Shown here piece by piece: positions 48,888-58,405 of a stretch of DNA of 64,000 bases. Each line of letters opens with the position of its first letter. Position 1 is the first letter of the stretch. The DNA is taken from assembly GCF_900106535.1 (NCBI RefSeq), contig NZ_FNOH01000016.1:124001-188000 (forward strand), given 5' to 3'. The position numbers and the translations under genes are program-made. The stretch comes from Myxococcus xanthus (GTDB taxonomy: Bacteria; Myxococcota; Myxococcia; Myxococcales; Myxococcaceae). The notes under the pieces were generated by a model. The model was given only the letters and a program-made list of their open reading frames with translations. It was not told the DNA's origin and searched no databases.

Positions 48888-50401
48888 CGTTTCCCCCTCG
48901 GGAAGAGGTCGACATTGAGGATGGTCCGCTCCCCCTCGCGCAGGGTGATGACCTTCGTCTGGGACAGATGCCCTCGCGCGGAGATGGTGATGCGGTAGGT
49001 GCCACCCCGCACCTGGACATTGAAAGCCCCCTTCGCATCCGTGCGCGCGCGCACCCGGGCCTTCGTGACGAGGAGGGTCGCCGCCAACGGCTTGCCCCCT
49101 CGCACACTGCGAACCTGTCCCACCAGCGTGGCCCGAGTCCCCTTCTTTTCCGGCGCCAGTGGCACCGACAGCGTGGACTCCTGCCCGGCGATGACCACCG
49201 CGGCTTCATCCGCGGACTGGAAGCCGGAAGACGCCACCGCGACAGCCACGGGCCCCGGAGCCAGGTCCTTCACCACCACCTGCCCTGCCAGGTCCGTGCG
49301 CACCTGTGCCGTGCCCACCGACACGCGAATGTCCGGCAACGGCGCGCCCGTCCGCGCATCCACCACCGTCACCCGCAGCGCGCCCGTCGGTGGCGGCAGT
49401 GGCGCGGCTCGAACCTCCAGCTCCGCGCGCATGCCCTCCTCCACGGTGGCAGTCGCCTCCGCGGACGCGTATCCCTCCGCCGTCACCTGCGCGGACACCG
49501 GTCCGGGCGATAGGGACGCCACTTCGACGAGGCCTTGCGCATCCGCCACGTGCGCCTCGCCCTCCACCATGACCCGCGCTCCGGGCAGCGGCGCGCCCGT
49601 CCGCCCGTCCAGCACATGAAACCGCACGCTCCCGGGCACCACCACCGGCACGGGCACCTGCCGCGTCGTCCGGACACCGCCATGCCACGCCAGCTCCAGC
49701 GCCGCGCCCATCCGCCGCAGCCGCTGCCGGGACTGCGTCCCATCCTCCAGCGTCACCGTGTCCTGCACGTGCTCGAAGTCCAGCACCAGCGTGCCCGTCC
49801 AGCGCTCCGCTCGCCGCAGCGGCACCAGCAGCGCGCCACCGGCGGAGAACCCCGTCGCCTCCGCCCGGGCGCCCGTGGCGTCGCGCACCGACAGCGAGAC
49901 CGGCAACTCACCGCGCGCCTCCAACTGCAGCCCCTGCATCAGCGGAAAGCGCACCAGGCCGCCTACCACCGCCGCATGCCGCACGCCCCGAAGGAGCACG
50001 GGCTCGGCCGAGTCACTGAAGTGGGGAAGCTGCGAGAAGCCATAGCCCGCGCCCAGCTCCGCGCGCACCGGGCCCAGGAAGGCGCGCGCCCGGGGGCCCA
50101 CCGAGGCCCGCCACAGGCTGCCACCGGTGATCCGCAGCGCGCCCTCCCGCAGGTCGAAGGCCTCCCGCTGCAACCCGGCCCACGCGCCCAGCCAGGACGT
50201 GCCCAGCCACGCAGTGCCCACGGCCGCGACGTCGTTCGGCGTGAAGCCCTCATAGGTGAGCCCGGGCCCTACATCCGCCTGACGGCCGTCACGGAGGGAC
50301 AGCCCGTAGCGAAGGCGCGACGAGGCGTGCTCGGCCACTTCCTCCGCGTGGGCGGGGGACGTGGCAAGCAGGACGAGGAGCACCAGCGCCAGGCGCGCCA
50401 C
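48884..50401 (-). CDS. Exported barrel-like protein with carboxypeptidase-regulatory-like repeats
   Basis: About 505 residues. A signal peptide (LALVLLVLLATSPAHA) is followed by a beta-strand-rich region (about 25-270) that looks like an outer-membrane barrel. Three CarboxypepD-regulatory/PEGA-like beta-sandwich repeats follow, each with a GAPLPxxxVxV or GKPLAATLLV-type start. The start is uncertain: GTG 50401 begins at the signal peptide, but the frame is open to GTG 50530 and neither has a good ribosome site. First gene of an operon with FecR and kinase (GTGA overlaps). Divergent from mglBA. Confidence 0.72.
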   Translation of the reverse strand: MARLALVLLVLLATSPAHAEEVAEHASSRLRYGLSLRDGRQADVGPGLTYEGFTPNDVAAVGTAWLGTSWLGAWAGLQREAFDLREGALRITGGSLWRASVGPRARAFLGPVRAELGAGYGFSQLPHFSDSAEPVLLRGVRHAAVVGGLVRFPLMQGLQLEARGELPVSLSVRDATGARAEATGFSAGGALLVPLRRAERWTGTLVLDFEHVQDTVTLEDGTQSRQRLRRMGAALELAWHGGVRTTRQVPVPVVVPGSVRFHVLDGRTGAPLPGARVMVEGEAHVADAQGLVEVASLSPGPVSAQVTAEGYASAEATATVEEGMRAELEVRAAPLPPPTGALRVTVVDARTGAPLPDIRVSVGTAQVRTDLAGQVVVKDLAPGPVAVAVASSGFQSADEAAVVIAGQESTLSVPLAPEKKGTRATLVGQVRSVRGGKPLAATLLVTKARVRARTDAKGAFNVQVRGGTYRITISARGHLSQTKVITLREGERTILNVDLFPRGKR

Positions 50402-50688
50402 GAAGCAACGCGGGAAAAGCGGGAGCGGCAAAACGCAGCGGAGTATAGAGAAAGCCGGGAAGGCCCCCAACCCCGTGGGAAGGGCTCTTTCAGGCCCCAC
50501 GCGCCCAGGGTGCGGATCCGTGGCCTCCACCCCACAGTGCGTCCGGAGGGCATGGGAACGGGCACGGAACCTCCTCCAGGAAGCGGAAGGCTTCTTGCTG
50601 GAGTGGATACGCTTTGCTAAGCATCCTGACGGTCGGTAGCGCCTCGTCTAACCTCGTGGATTCACTCTAGAAACATCGGAGCGTCGCC

Positions 50689-50712
50689 ATGAGCGGGACG
50701 AGCGAACGCTGA
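50689..50712 (+). promoter_or_regulatory. Possible 7-codon leader ORF before mglB
   Basis: ATG-AGC-GGG-ACG-AGC-GAA-CGC-TGA (MSGTSER), with GGAG 7 bases upstream of its ATG. Its stop TGA runs into the GAGGAG that is the best ribosome site for mglB, whose ATG is 15 bases later. Translation of the leader could deliver ribosomes to mglB. Expression is unproven. Confidence 0.4.
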
Positions 50713-50727
50713 GGAGCGCATACGCCC

Positions 50728-51207
50728 ATGGGCACGCAACTGGTGATGTACGAAGAGGAGTTCACCAAGATCAACGCCGTTTGCGACCGGCTTACCAAGG
50801 ACGCGAACGCGAAGGTGGTCTTCCTCGTCGACAAGAACGGGCAGCTCATCTCCTCCGCGGGTCAGACGCAGAACATCGACACCACGTCACTGGCCTCGCT
50901 GACGGCCGGTAACGTGGCCGCGATGGGTGGCCTGGCCAAGCTGATTGGGGAGAACGAGTTCCCCAACCAGTTCCACGAGGGGGCCAAGGACTCGCTGTAC
51001 ATGACCATCGTCGGCAGCCGGGTCGTGCTGGTCGTCATCTTTGACAACCGCACCAGCCTCGGCCTCGTCCGCCTTCGCATCAAGAAGGCCAGCGACGAGC
51101 TCACGAAGATCTTCGAGAGCCTGGTGAAGAAGACTGACAGTCCTGGAGCTGGGTCGCCCTTCGCCGAGATCTCCGACGACGATATCGACAACCTCTTCAG
51201 CGAGTAA
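50728..51207 (+). CDS. mglB: MglB, Roadblock/LC7 GAP of MglA
   Basis: 159 residues. The Roadblock/LC7 domain spans about 1-135 (VFLVDKNGQLISSAGQTQNID, MTIVGSRVVLVVIFDNRTSLGLVRLRI) and a charged tail ends DDDIDNLFSE. MglB is the GTPase-activating protein of MglA and marks the lagging pole, setting the direction of movement in Myxococcus. The pair with mglA is unmistakable, 11 bp apart. A TGAGGAG ribosome site overlaps a possible leader ORF. Confidence 0.97.
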   Translation: MGTQLVMYEEEFTKINAVCDRLTKDANAKVVFLVDKNGQLISSAGQTQNIDTTSLASLTAGNVAAMGGLAKLIGENEFPNQFHEGAKDSLYMTIVGSRVVLVVIFDNRTSLGLVRLRIKKASDELTKIFESLVKKTDSPGAGSPFAEISDDDIDNLFSE

Positions 51208-51218
51208 CCCGGGAAGCC

Positions 51219-51806
51219 ATGTCCTTCATCAATTACTCATCCCGCGAAATCAACTGCAAGATTGTCTATTACGGGCCCGGGCTCTGCGGGAAGACGACCA
51301 ACCTTCAGTACATCTACAACAAGACCGCCGCAGAGACGAAGGGCAAGCTCATCTCCCTCTCCACGGAGACGGACCGCACGCTCTTCTTCGACTTCCTGCC
51401 GCTGTCGCTCGGTGAGATTCGCGGCTTCAAGACGCGCTTCCACCTGTACACGGTGCCCGGTCAGGTCTTCTACGACGCCAGCCGCAAGCTCATCCTCAAG
51501 GGCGTGGACGGTGTCGTGTTCGTGGCAGACAGCCAGATCGAACGCATGGAAGCGAACATGGAGTCGCTCGAGAACCTCCGCATCAACCTTGCGGAGCAGG
51601 GCTACGACCTGAACAAGATTCCGTACGTCATCCAGTACAACAAGCGCGACCTGCCCAACGCGGTGACGGTGGAGGAGATGCGCAAGGCGCTCAACCACCG
51701 CAACATCCCGGAGTACCAGGCCGTGGCGCCCACGGGCGTGGGCGTCTTCGACACGCTCAAGGCCGTGGCCAAGCTCGTCCTCACCGAGCTCAAGAAGGGT
51801 GGTTGA
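51219..51806 (+). CDS. mglA: MglA, Ras-like GTPase controlling cell polarity
   Basis: 195 residues. The P-loop GPGLCGKTT is at 19-27, the TVPGQ switch II at 78-82 and NKRD at 141-144. Threonine 78, in place of the aspartate usual in small GTPases, is diagnostic of bacterial MglA. MglA-GTP sits at the leading pole and drives both gliding and type IV pilus motility by binding machinery parts, including the Zn-ribbon protein GltJ in M. xanthus. Directly downstream in the same direction are Glt-like envelope genes. Confidence 0.98.
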   Translation: MSFINYSSREINCKIVYYGPGLCGKTTNLQYIYNKTAAETKGKLISLSTETDRTLFFDFLPLSLGEIRGFKTRFHLYTVPGQVFYDASRKLILKGVDGVVFVADSQIERMEANMESLENLRINLAEQGYDLNKIPYVIQYNKRDLPNAVTVEEMRKALNHRNIPEYQAVAPTGVGVFDTLKAVAKLVLTELKKGG

Positions 51807-51927
51807 AGCAAGCGCCCAGGCGGGCGACCCCGGTCCCCGCCCACGGCGTGGCAAGACGTCCTACAGGCAAGGGTGCTATGTCCTCCCTTGCCGTCAGGTC
51901 GGACCGTCTGCCCACTGAGGTCGTACC

Positions 51928-52632
51928 GTGCGTGTCGCCGCCACCTTCCCGCTCCTCGCCCTGCTGAGCGCCGCCCTCTGTGGGCCGGCGCTCGCGCAGG
52001 AGCCCGCCGCATCCGCTCCTCCCTCGGCACAGACCGCGGCGACCGCGGACGAGGCGTTCGACACCCGCGTAAAGACGCTGGAGGAGAACGTCGTCGACCT
52101 GAAGGAGAAGATCTACCGCTCCAAGGCGCGCCTGCTGCTGCTGCAGGAGACGGTGCTGGGCGGTGACGTCTCCACGGGCGCTCGCGCCGTCATCATCCAC
52201 AAGAACGAGATGGGCGGCTCCTTCGAACTGGAGTCGGTGGCGTACGCGCTCGACGGCGCGCCCGTCTACACGCAGGTAGATGAAGAGGGCCACACGGACC
52301 TGGGCAAGCGCGAGCTCTTCGAGGTCTTCAACGGCCGCATCGTCCCCGGGCAGCACCAGCTCGCCGTGCGCCTCGTGTACCGGGGCAATGGCTACGGCGT
52401 GTTCAGCTACCTGGAGGGCTACAAGTTCAAGGTGCAGTCCAGCTACACCTTCAGCGCGGAGCCGGGGAAGACGTCCACCGTGCACGTGGTGGGCTACGAG
52501 CAGGGCGGCATCACCACGGACCTGAAGGACCGGCCCGCGGTGCGCTACGACGTCTCCGTCGCGCGTGAGTCGGGCCGCAAGGCCGCGCCCGCCGCCCCGC
52601 CGCCCGTCACCCGTTCCACTCCCGGGCAGTAG
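51928..52632 (+). CDS. Exported coiled-coil/beta protein, mgl-linked
   Basis: 234 residues. The signal peptide is cleaved near CGPALAQ. A short coiled coil (about 45-75, TRVKTLEENVVDLKEKIYRSKARLL split by one turn) is followed by a beta-rich domain with GSFELESVAYALDGAPVYTQ and PGQHQLAVRLVYRGNG. Its N-terminal layout suggests a periplasmic scaffold. It starts at GTG 51928, 121 bp after mglA, and is followed 11 bp later by the next envelope gene. No named family is assigned. Confidence 0.68.
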   Translation: MRVAATFPLLALLSAALCGPALAQEPAASAPPSAQTAATADEAFDTRVKTLEENVVDLKEKIYRSKARLLLLQETVLGGDVSTGARAVIIHKNEMGGSFELESVAYALDGAPVYTQVDEEGHTDLGKRELFEVFNGRIVPGQHQLAVRLVYRGNGYGVFSYLEGYKFKVQSSYTFSAEPGKTSTVHVVGYEQGGITTDLKDRPAVRYDVSVARESGRKAAPAAPPPVTRSTPGQ

Positions 52633-52643
52633 AGGGCCAGACG

Positions 52644-55073
52644 GTGAACGCGTCACTCCGCGCCCTCGCTCTCGCGGCGGTCCTGCTAGGGCCGGCGGCC
52701 GTCCGTTCCGCCGAGCCCGCGCAGGCGCCCGCGCCCCCGCCGCCCGCGCGCGACCTGTCGCCGCGGCTCGATGCGGTGGAGACAGGACTGCTCGGCGTCG
52801 AGGAGAACCTCCACTTCGTGGAGACGCAGTTCACCCAGCGCGCCGAGCCCAGTGACGACGACGCCCTCGCGCGCCGCTTCTCCGACGGCGAAATCCACTA
52901 CCTGCTGGGCGACTGGCCGGCGGCGTCCGTCCTCTTCTATGACCTGGTGAGCGACCCGCGCTTCCGCCCGCATCCGCGCTATCCGGACGCGCTGTTCTAC
53001 CTGGCGGACTCGCTCCTGGAGCAGCACAACGACATTGGCGCGCGACTGTACCTGCGCGAGCTGCTGGCCCTGCCCCCGACCTCCGGGCACTACCGCGAGG
53101 CCCTGTCGCGCTACCTGACGGTGGCCGGCCGCCTCAATTATTTCGAGGGTGTCGAGGCCTACGTGGCGCAGGCCCGCACGCTGTCCGGTGGGCAGCTGTC
53201 CCCGGAGATTGCCTACGTCCACGCGAAGTGGCTGTTCCGGCGCACGGACCTGTCTCCGGCGGACCGCATCACCCAGGCCCGCGCCGCCTTCACGCCACTG
53301 GCGCAGGCACCCAACGGCGCCTTCCGGCTCCAGGCCGCCTACCACCTGGGCGTGTTGTCCGTGCAGGAAGGTGACCTGCCCGCGGCCATCACCCGCTTCC
53401 AACAGTTGGCCACCCCGCCCTCTGCCCAGGCCGCACAGGCCGCTCCGGGCAGGACGGGTCCTCGCCGCTCCGCGCCCACGCCGGAGGAGGAAGCCCGCCG
53501 CGTGCGCGAGCTGGCGCTGATGTCATTGGGACGGCTGCTGTACGAGACGGGCCGCTTCGACGACGCGCTGGACCGCTACGGCCAGGTGCCGCGTGACAGC
53601 GAGTCCTTCCCCGACTCCCTCTACGAATCCGCCTGGGTCCACGTGCGACGGGGCCACTACCAGCAGGCGAAGAACGCCATCGACATCCTCCTGCTGGTGG
53701 CGCCCGACTCGCAGCTCGCCGCCGAAGGCCGCATCCTCCAGGGCAACCTGCTCCAGAAGCTGCGCCGGTACGACGAGGCGACCGACACCTATACCCAGGT
53801 CATCGACACCTTCCGGCCCCCCAGGGAGCAGGTGGACGCGCTGCTGAGCTCGCACAGCGACCCGGTGGCGTACTTCGACCGGCTGCTGGTGCGCGCGGAC
53901 GGCCCGCTGGACATGCGCACGGTGCTGCCGCATCTGGTGCTGAAGTACGCCACCACGCAGCGCGAGGTGGCGGACGCGGTGCGGACGGTGGAGGACATCG
54001 ACAGCGGTCGCCGGGGCCGGAGCGAGGCCGCGGCCATTGCCCAGCGCATCCTCCACGCCCTGGACACGCGCGGCCTGGAGACCTTCCCGGAGCTGCAGGA
54101 AGCCAACACGCGCGCGGACGCGGTCGACACCGCCCTCACCCAAGCGGAGGCGGAGCTGGTGCGGGTCGAGACGCTCGCGATGCAGGCCGTGCTCACGCCC
54201 GCCGAGCTGGCGCGGCTGACGGAGGCCCAGCACGCGCGTGAAGCCCTGGAGCGCCGCTTCTCCGCGCTGCCCACCTCGTTGAAGACGCTGGAGGACCGCC
54301 GCGAGCGCATGCAGCGGCGCGTGGACGAGTTGGACCGCGAGGCCTACCGGCTCGACTTCGAGCTTCAGTCGCTCAACGCCATCGCCGCTTCGATACGCAA
54401 GTGGGTGGATGACTCGCGGACGCACCGGCAGACGCCTCCGGACGAGGAGCGCGAGTTCCTGCTGCAGTTGCAGGCCGAGGTCCAGACGCTGAAGGACCTC
54501 AAGGCGGAGCTGACCGCCACGCGCGCGCGGCTGGCGGACGAGCGCAACGCCGTGGACACCACCCTGGCCGGCGAGCGCGCCATCCGCGTCGCCTATGCCG
54601 ATTCCCTGCGGCGCGAGCACGCCATCCTGCGCGAGGCGGAGCCCCGGGCGGACGCGGAGGTCCTCGCCACGCTGCGGCGCACCCACGGCGTGCGCGGCCG
54701 GCTGGACGGCCTGCGCGAACGCGTGACGACGGCCCGGAACGTGGTGCGCGAGCGGCTGGAGCGCCGGGGCCGCGTCATCCGCGAGAAGGTCGTGGCCGAG
54801 CAGCAACTCCTGGAGCGCTACGAGGCCGAAGTCGCCGCCGTCTCCGGTGACGCCAGGCAGTTGGTGGGCCGCATCGCCTACGACAGCATCCGCCGCGTGC
54901 GGCAGCAGTTCTACGACCTGGTGCTCAAGGCGGACGTGGGCGTGGTGGACGTGGCCTTCAACGAGAAGCAGGACAAGACGACGGCCATCCAGACGCTCTC
55001 CTCGCAGAAGGACGAGGCGCTGCGCGAGCTGGACGCCGAGTTCCAGGATGTCCTGTCCGAGGTGAAGGAGTGA
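52644..55073 (+). CDS. Periplasmic TPR/coiled-coil protein of a Glt-like cluster
   Basis: 809 residues. A signal peptide (about 1-23) is followed by TPR-type helical repeats to about 450 (DIGARLYLRELLALPP, SLGRLLYETGRFDDALDRYGQV). Long coiled coils span about 480-760 (ETLAMQ, ALERRF, ERLERRGRVIREKVVAEQQ). The end (DAEFQDVLSEVKE) is acidic. It starts at GTG 52644. Its stop shares a base with the next gene's ATG (TGATG), so they are co-translated. It looks like a periplasmic scaffold. Confidence 0.72.
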   Translation: MNASLRALALAAVLLGPAAVRSAEPAQAPAPPPPARDLSPRLDAVETGLLGVEENLHFVETQFTQRAEPSDDDALARRFSDGEIHYLLGDWPAASVLFYDLVSDPRFRPHPRYPDALFYLADSLLEQHNDIGARLYLRELLALPPTSGHYREALSRYLTVAGRLNYFEGVEAYVAQARTLSGGQLSPEIAYVHAKWLFRRTDLSPADRITQARAAFTPLAQAPNGAFRLQAAYHLGVLSVQEGDLPAAITRFQQLATPPSAQAAQAAPGRTGPRRSAPTPEEEARRVRELALMSLGRLLYETGRFDDALDRYGQVPRDSESFPDSLYESAWVHVRRGHYQQAKNAIDILLLVAPDSQLAAEGRILQGNLLQKLRRYDEATDTYTQVIDTFRPPREQVDALLSSHSDPVAYFDRLLVRADGPLDMRTVLPHLVLKYATTQREVADAVRTVEDIDSGRRGRSEAAAIAQRILHALDTRGLETFPELQEANTRADAVDTALTQAEAELVRVETLAMQAVLTPAELARLTEAQHAREALERRFSALPTSLKTLEDRRERMQRRVDELDREAYRLDFELQSLNAIAASIRKWVDDSRTHRQTPPDEEREFLLQLQAEVQTLKDLKAELTATRARLADERNAVDTTLAGERAIRVAYADSLRREHAILREAEPRADAEVLATLRRTHGVRGRLDGLRERVTTARNVVRERLERRGRVIREKVVAEQQLLERYEAEVAAVSGDARQLVGRIAYDSIRRVRQQFYDLVLKADVGVVDVAFNEKQDKTTAIQTLSSQKDEALRELDAEFQDVLSEVKE

Positions 55074-58000
55074 TGCGCTCCCGTCTCCTCGCCGCGCTGC
55101 TCGCCCTGGCTGGCCCCGCCTCCGCCGCGGAGGCCCCCGCCGCGCCCGCGGCCCCCTACCTCCAGGGCATGGGACGCACGCCCGAACAGGAGGCGCTGTT
55201 CCAGGAGGTGAGCAGCGCGCTGGAGCTCTACGAGTCCGAGGCGCGCGAGTTCCACCGTGAGGTGCAGGAGCTGGTGGAGCAGCGCTACGAGCAGAAGCGT
55301 GGCGCGCTGGCGGCCTCCTACGAGAAGCGCATCAAGGACCTGGAGGCTCAGGAGCGCCGCGAGCGGCTGGACGCCATTGCCCGGTTCGAGGAGTTCCTGC
55401 GCCGCTACCCCACCGAGCCGCGCTTCACGCCGGACGTGATGTTCCGCCTGGCGGAGCTGTATTACGAGCGCTCGTCGGACGACCACCTGCTGGCGATGAA
55501 GGACTACGCGGAGCGGCTGGAGGCGCACGACAAGAACCCGGACGCGGAGTTCCCCACCGAGCCGCGCGTGGACTACGCGCCCTCCATCGCGCTCTACCGC
55601 AAGCTGCTGGCCACCTTCCCGGACTACCGCCTCAACGACGGCGCCTGGTACCTGCTGGCCTACTGCCTGGAGAAGCAGGACCAGTACGGCGACAGCCTCC
55701 ACGCGTACCAGCAGCTCATCGCGCGTTACCCGCAGAGCCGCTTCGCCACCGAGTCCTGGGTGCGCATCGGCGAGTACTGGTTCGACAACTACGAGGACCC
55801 GCAGGCCCTGCCCAAGGCCGCGCAGGCCTACGAGGCCGCCACGCGCGACGCCTCGCACCCGCTCTACGACAAGGCGCTCTACAAGCTCGGTTGGACGTAC
55901 TACCGCCTGGACCGCTTCGAGCCAGCGGTGGCGTCCTTCCTGACGCTGGTGGAGTTCTACGAAGCCCAGCGTGTGGCGAAGGGCGACGCGACGGCCGGCG
56001 GCGACCTGCGCGAGGAAGCCCTCCAGTACGTGGCCATCTCCCTGGCGGACGACACGTGGGGCGGCATCGCCCGGGCGGATGCGCTCTTCGCGGAGCGTGG
56101 CCCGCGCCCCTACGAGGCCGAGGTGTACCAGCGGCTGGGCAACGTCTACTTCGACCAGACGAAGCACGCGCCGGCCATCGAGGCCTATCGCCGGGTGCTG
56201 CAGAAGGCGCCGGACGCGCCGGACGCGCCCATGGTGCAGCAGCGCATCGTCCAGGCCTACGAGCGGGACCGCATGCTGGGCCTGTCCTTCGCCGAGTCCG
56301 AGGCCCTGGCCAACCTCTACCAGCCCGGCGGCGCCTGGTACGAGAAGAACAAGGGCGACACGGCGGCCATCGCCCGCGCCAACGCGCTGGCCGAGCGCAG
56401 CCTGTACGGCAGCGCCACCTACCACCATCAGCAAGCCCTGGTCTTCAAACAGGAGGGCAAGTTCGAGCAGGCCCGGAGCGCCTTCGACATCGCCGCCCGC
56501 GCGTACGGCACGTACCTGGAGCGCTTCCCGCGGACGAAGAGCGCGGGCGACATGCGCTTCTATTACGCGGAGTGCCTCTACAACGCCTTCCAGTTCGCCG
56601 CCGCCGCGCGCGCCTACGAAGAGGTGCGCGACACGGACGCGGCCAACAAGCACCGCCCGGACGCCGCCCTCAACGCGGTGCTCGCGTGGCAGAAGCAGCT
56701 CACGCTGGACATCCAGGCGGGCGCGGTGCCGGAGACCAAGACGCTGCGCTCGACGGAGCGTCCCCCGGGCCAGGCCGTGAAGCCCCGCCCCTTCGCGCCC
56801 ACCGAGCAGAAGCTGGTGGCCGCCGCGGACGCCTACGTCACCCTGCTGCCCGCTGGCGAGAAGGCGCCCGGCATCGCCTACCAGGCCGCGGAGCTGCACT
56901 ACTCGCACGACGACTTCCCCGAGGCGCGCCGCCGCTTCGAGACCATCATCCAGGCATACCCGAGCCACGAGGTGGCCCGCTACGCCACCAACCTCACCAT
57001 CGAGACCTTCCTCATCGACGAGGACTGGCGGAGCGTGGAGTCCGTCAGCGCGCGGCTGGCCAGCAACGACAAGGTCATCGACCCGTCCAGCGACCTGCAC
57101 AAGCAGTTGGTGAAGTTCAAGCTCGCCGGCCGCTTCAAGCTCGCCGACCAGCTCATGGCCGAGTCGAAGTACGAAGAGGCCGCGGCGAAGTACATCGAGC
57201 TGGTGGACGAGTCGCCCCGCCACGAGTTCGCGGACAAGGCCCTCAACAACGCCGCGGTGGCGCATGAGAACACGCGCCGCTTCGACTCCGCCCTGAAGCT
57301 GTACGAGCGCATCTACCGCGAATACCCGTCGTCCCCGCTGGCCGGCGGGGCGCTGTTCCGCGTGGCGGTGAACGCGGAGAACTCCTACGACTTCGACAAG
57401 GCCGTCGTCAGCTACCAGAAGCTGGTGAAGGACTACCCGGACTCGAAGGACCGGGAGGCGGCGCTGTTCAACGCCGCGCGCCTGTTGGAGGGCCAGCAGC
57501 GCTACCCGGAGGCCGCCGCCGCCTTCATGCGCTACGCGGACCTGTTCCCCAAGGCGGAGGACGCGCCCAAGAATCAGTACCGCGCCGCCATCATCTACGA
57601 GAAGCAGGGCAACCCCCGTGGCGAGGTCCGCGCGCTGCAGGAGTTCGTGCGCAAGTTCGCCTCGCAGTCCGGACAGGTGGAGCTGGTGGTGGACGCGCAC
57701 CGGCGAATGGGAGACGCCCACCAGAAGCTGGGCAGCACGCGCGACGCCCAGAACGCCTGGGCGCGGTCCGCGGCGGAGTTCGACCGACGCAAGCTCCAGC
57801 CGGACACGCACCCGCTGGCCGCGGATGCCGCCGCCTACAGCCGCTTCCAGCTGGCCGAGCTGGAGTTCCAGAAGTTCGACAAGCTGAAGATTGGCGGCAA
57901 GGGCAAGGCGCTGGAGCGCAGCTTCACGGCCAAGCGCAACGGCGTGAAGTCCGTCAACACCGCGTACGCGCGCGTCTACCCGTACAAGCAGTTGGAGTGG

Positions 58001-58405
58001 ACGCTGGCCGCGCTCTACCGCCGGGGCTACGCCCTGGAGCGCTTCGCCAACACCATCATCGAGACGCCCGTCCCGGCGGAGGTGAAGCGGATGGGCGAGG
58101 AGGCGGTGGTCGTCTACCAGGACGCGCTGGTCCAGCAGACCACCGCGCTGGAGGAGGCCGCCGTGGAGAGCTACGCCGCCACGCTGGCCGAGGCACGGAA
58201 GAACCGCCTCACCAACGAGTGGACGCGCCGCACGCTGGAGTCCCTCAACCGCTTCCGGCCCAAGGAGTACCCGGTGCTCAAGGAGCCCAAGCAGGCGCTC
58301 GCCGCGGACGCCACCTACCCGGATGGGCTGGTGGGCAGCATCACCGGCCCCGTGCGCTCGACGCAGCAAGAGGGCCCGCGCCTGTCCGGGGAGGGAGCGA
58401 AGTGA
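55073..58405 (+). CDS. Large periplasmic TPR protein, GltD/AgmU-like
   Basis: 1110 residues. A signal peptide ends at ASAAE. A short coiled coil (about 40-105) is followed by many TPR repeats of the YbgF/BamD style (RYPTEPRF, LLATFPDYRLNDGAWYLLAYCLEKQ, QLIARYPQSRFA). Size, export and TPR content fit GltD/AgmU of the gliding machine or NfsD of the spore-coat machine. Start at ATG 55073, with AAGGAG upstream, overlapping the previous stop. Its own stop overlaps the next gene's GTG (GTGA). Assignment is by architecture and context, not by alignment. Confidence 0.75.
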   Translation: MRSRLLAALLALAGPASAAEAPAAPAAPYLQGMGRTPEQEALFQEVSSALELYESEAREFHREVQELVEQRYEQKRGALAASYEKRIKDLEAQERRERLDAIARFEEFLRRYPTEPRFTPDVMFRLAELYYERSSDDHLLAMKDYAERLEAHDKNPDAEFPTEPRVDYAPSIALYRKLLATFPDYRLNDGAWYLLAYCLEKQDQYGDSLHAYQQLIARYPQSRFATESWVRIGEYWFDNYEDPQALPKAAQAYEAATRDASHPLYDKALYKLGWTYYRLDRFEPAVASFLTLVEFYEAQRVAKGDATAGGDLREEALQYVAISLADDTWGGIARADALFAERGPRPYEAEVYQRLGNVYFDQTKHAPAIEAYRRVLQKAPDAPDAPMVQQRIVQAYERDRMLGLSFAESEALANLYQPGGAWYEKNKGDTAAIARANALAERSLYGSATYHHQQALVFKQEGKFEQARSAFDIAARAYGTYLERFPRTKSAGDMRFYYAECLYNAFQFAAAARAYEEVRDTDAANKHRPDAALNAVLAWQKQLTLDIQAGAVPETKTLRSTERPPGQAVKPRPFAPTEQKLVAAADAYVTLLPAGEKAPGIAYQAAELHYSHDDFPEARRRFETIIQAYPSHEVARYATNLTIETFLIDEDWRSVESVSARLASNDKVIDPSSDLHKQLVKFKLAGRFKLADQLMAESKYEEAAAKYIELVDESPRHEFADKALNNAAVAHENTRRFDSALKLYERIYREYPSSPLAGGALFRVAVNAENSYDFDKAVVSYQKLVKDYPDSKDREAALFNAARLLEGQQRYPEAAAAFMRYADLFPKAEDAPKNQYRAAIIYEKQGNPRGEVRALQEFVRKFASQSGQVELVVDAHRRMGDAHQKLGSTRDAQNAWARSAAEFDRRKLQPDTHPLAADAAAYSRFQLAELEFQKFDKLKIGGKGKALERSFTAKRNGVKSVNTAYARVYPYKQLEWTLAALYRRGYALERFANTIIETPVPAEVKRMGEEAVVVYQDALVQQTTALEEAAVESYAATLAEARKNRLTNEWTRRTLESLNRFRPKEYPVLKEPKQALAADATYPDGLVGSITGPVRSTQQEGPRLSGEGAK

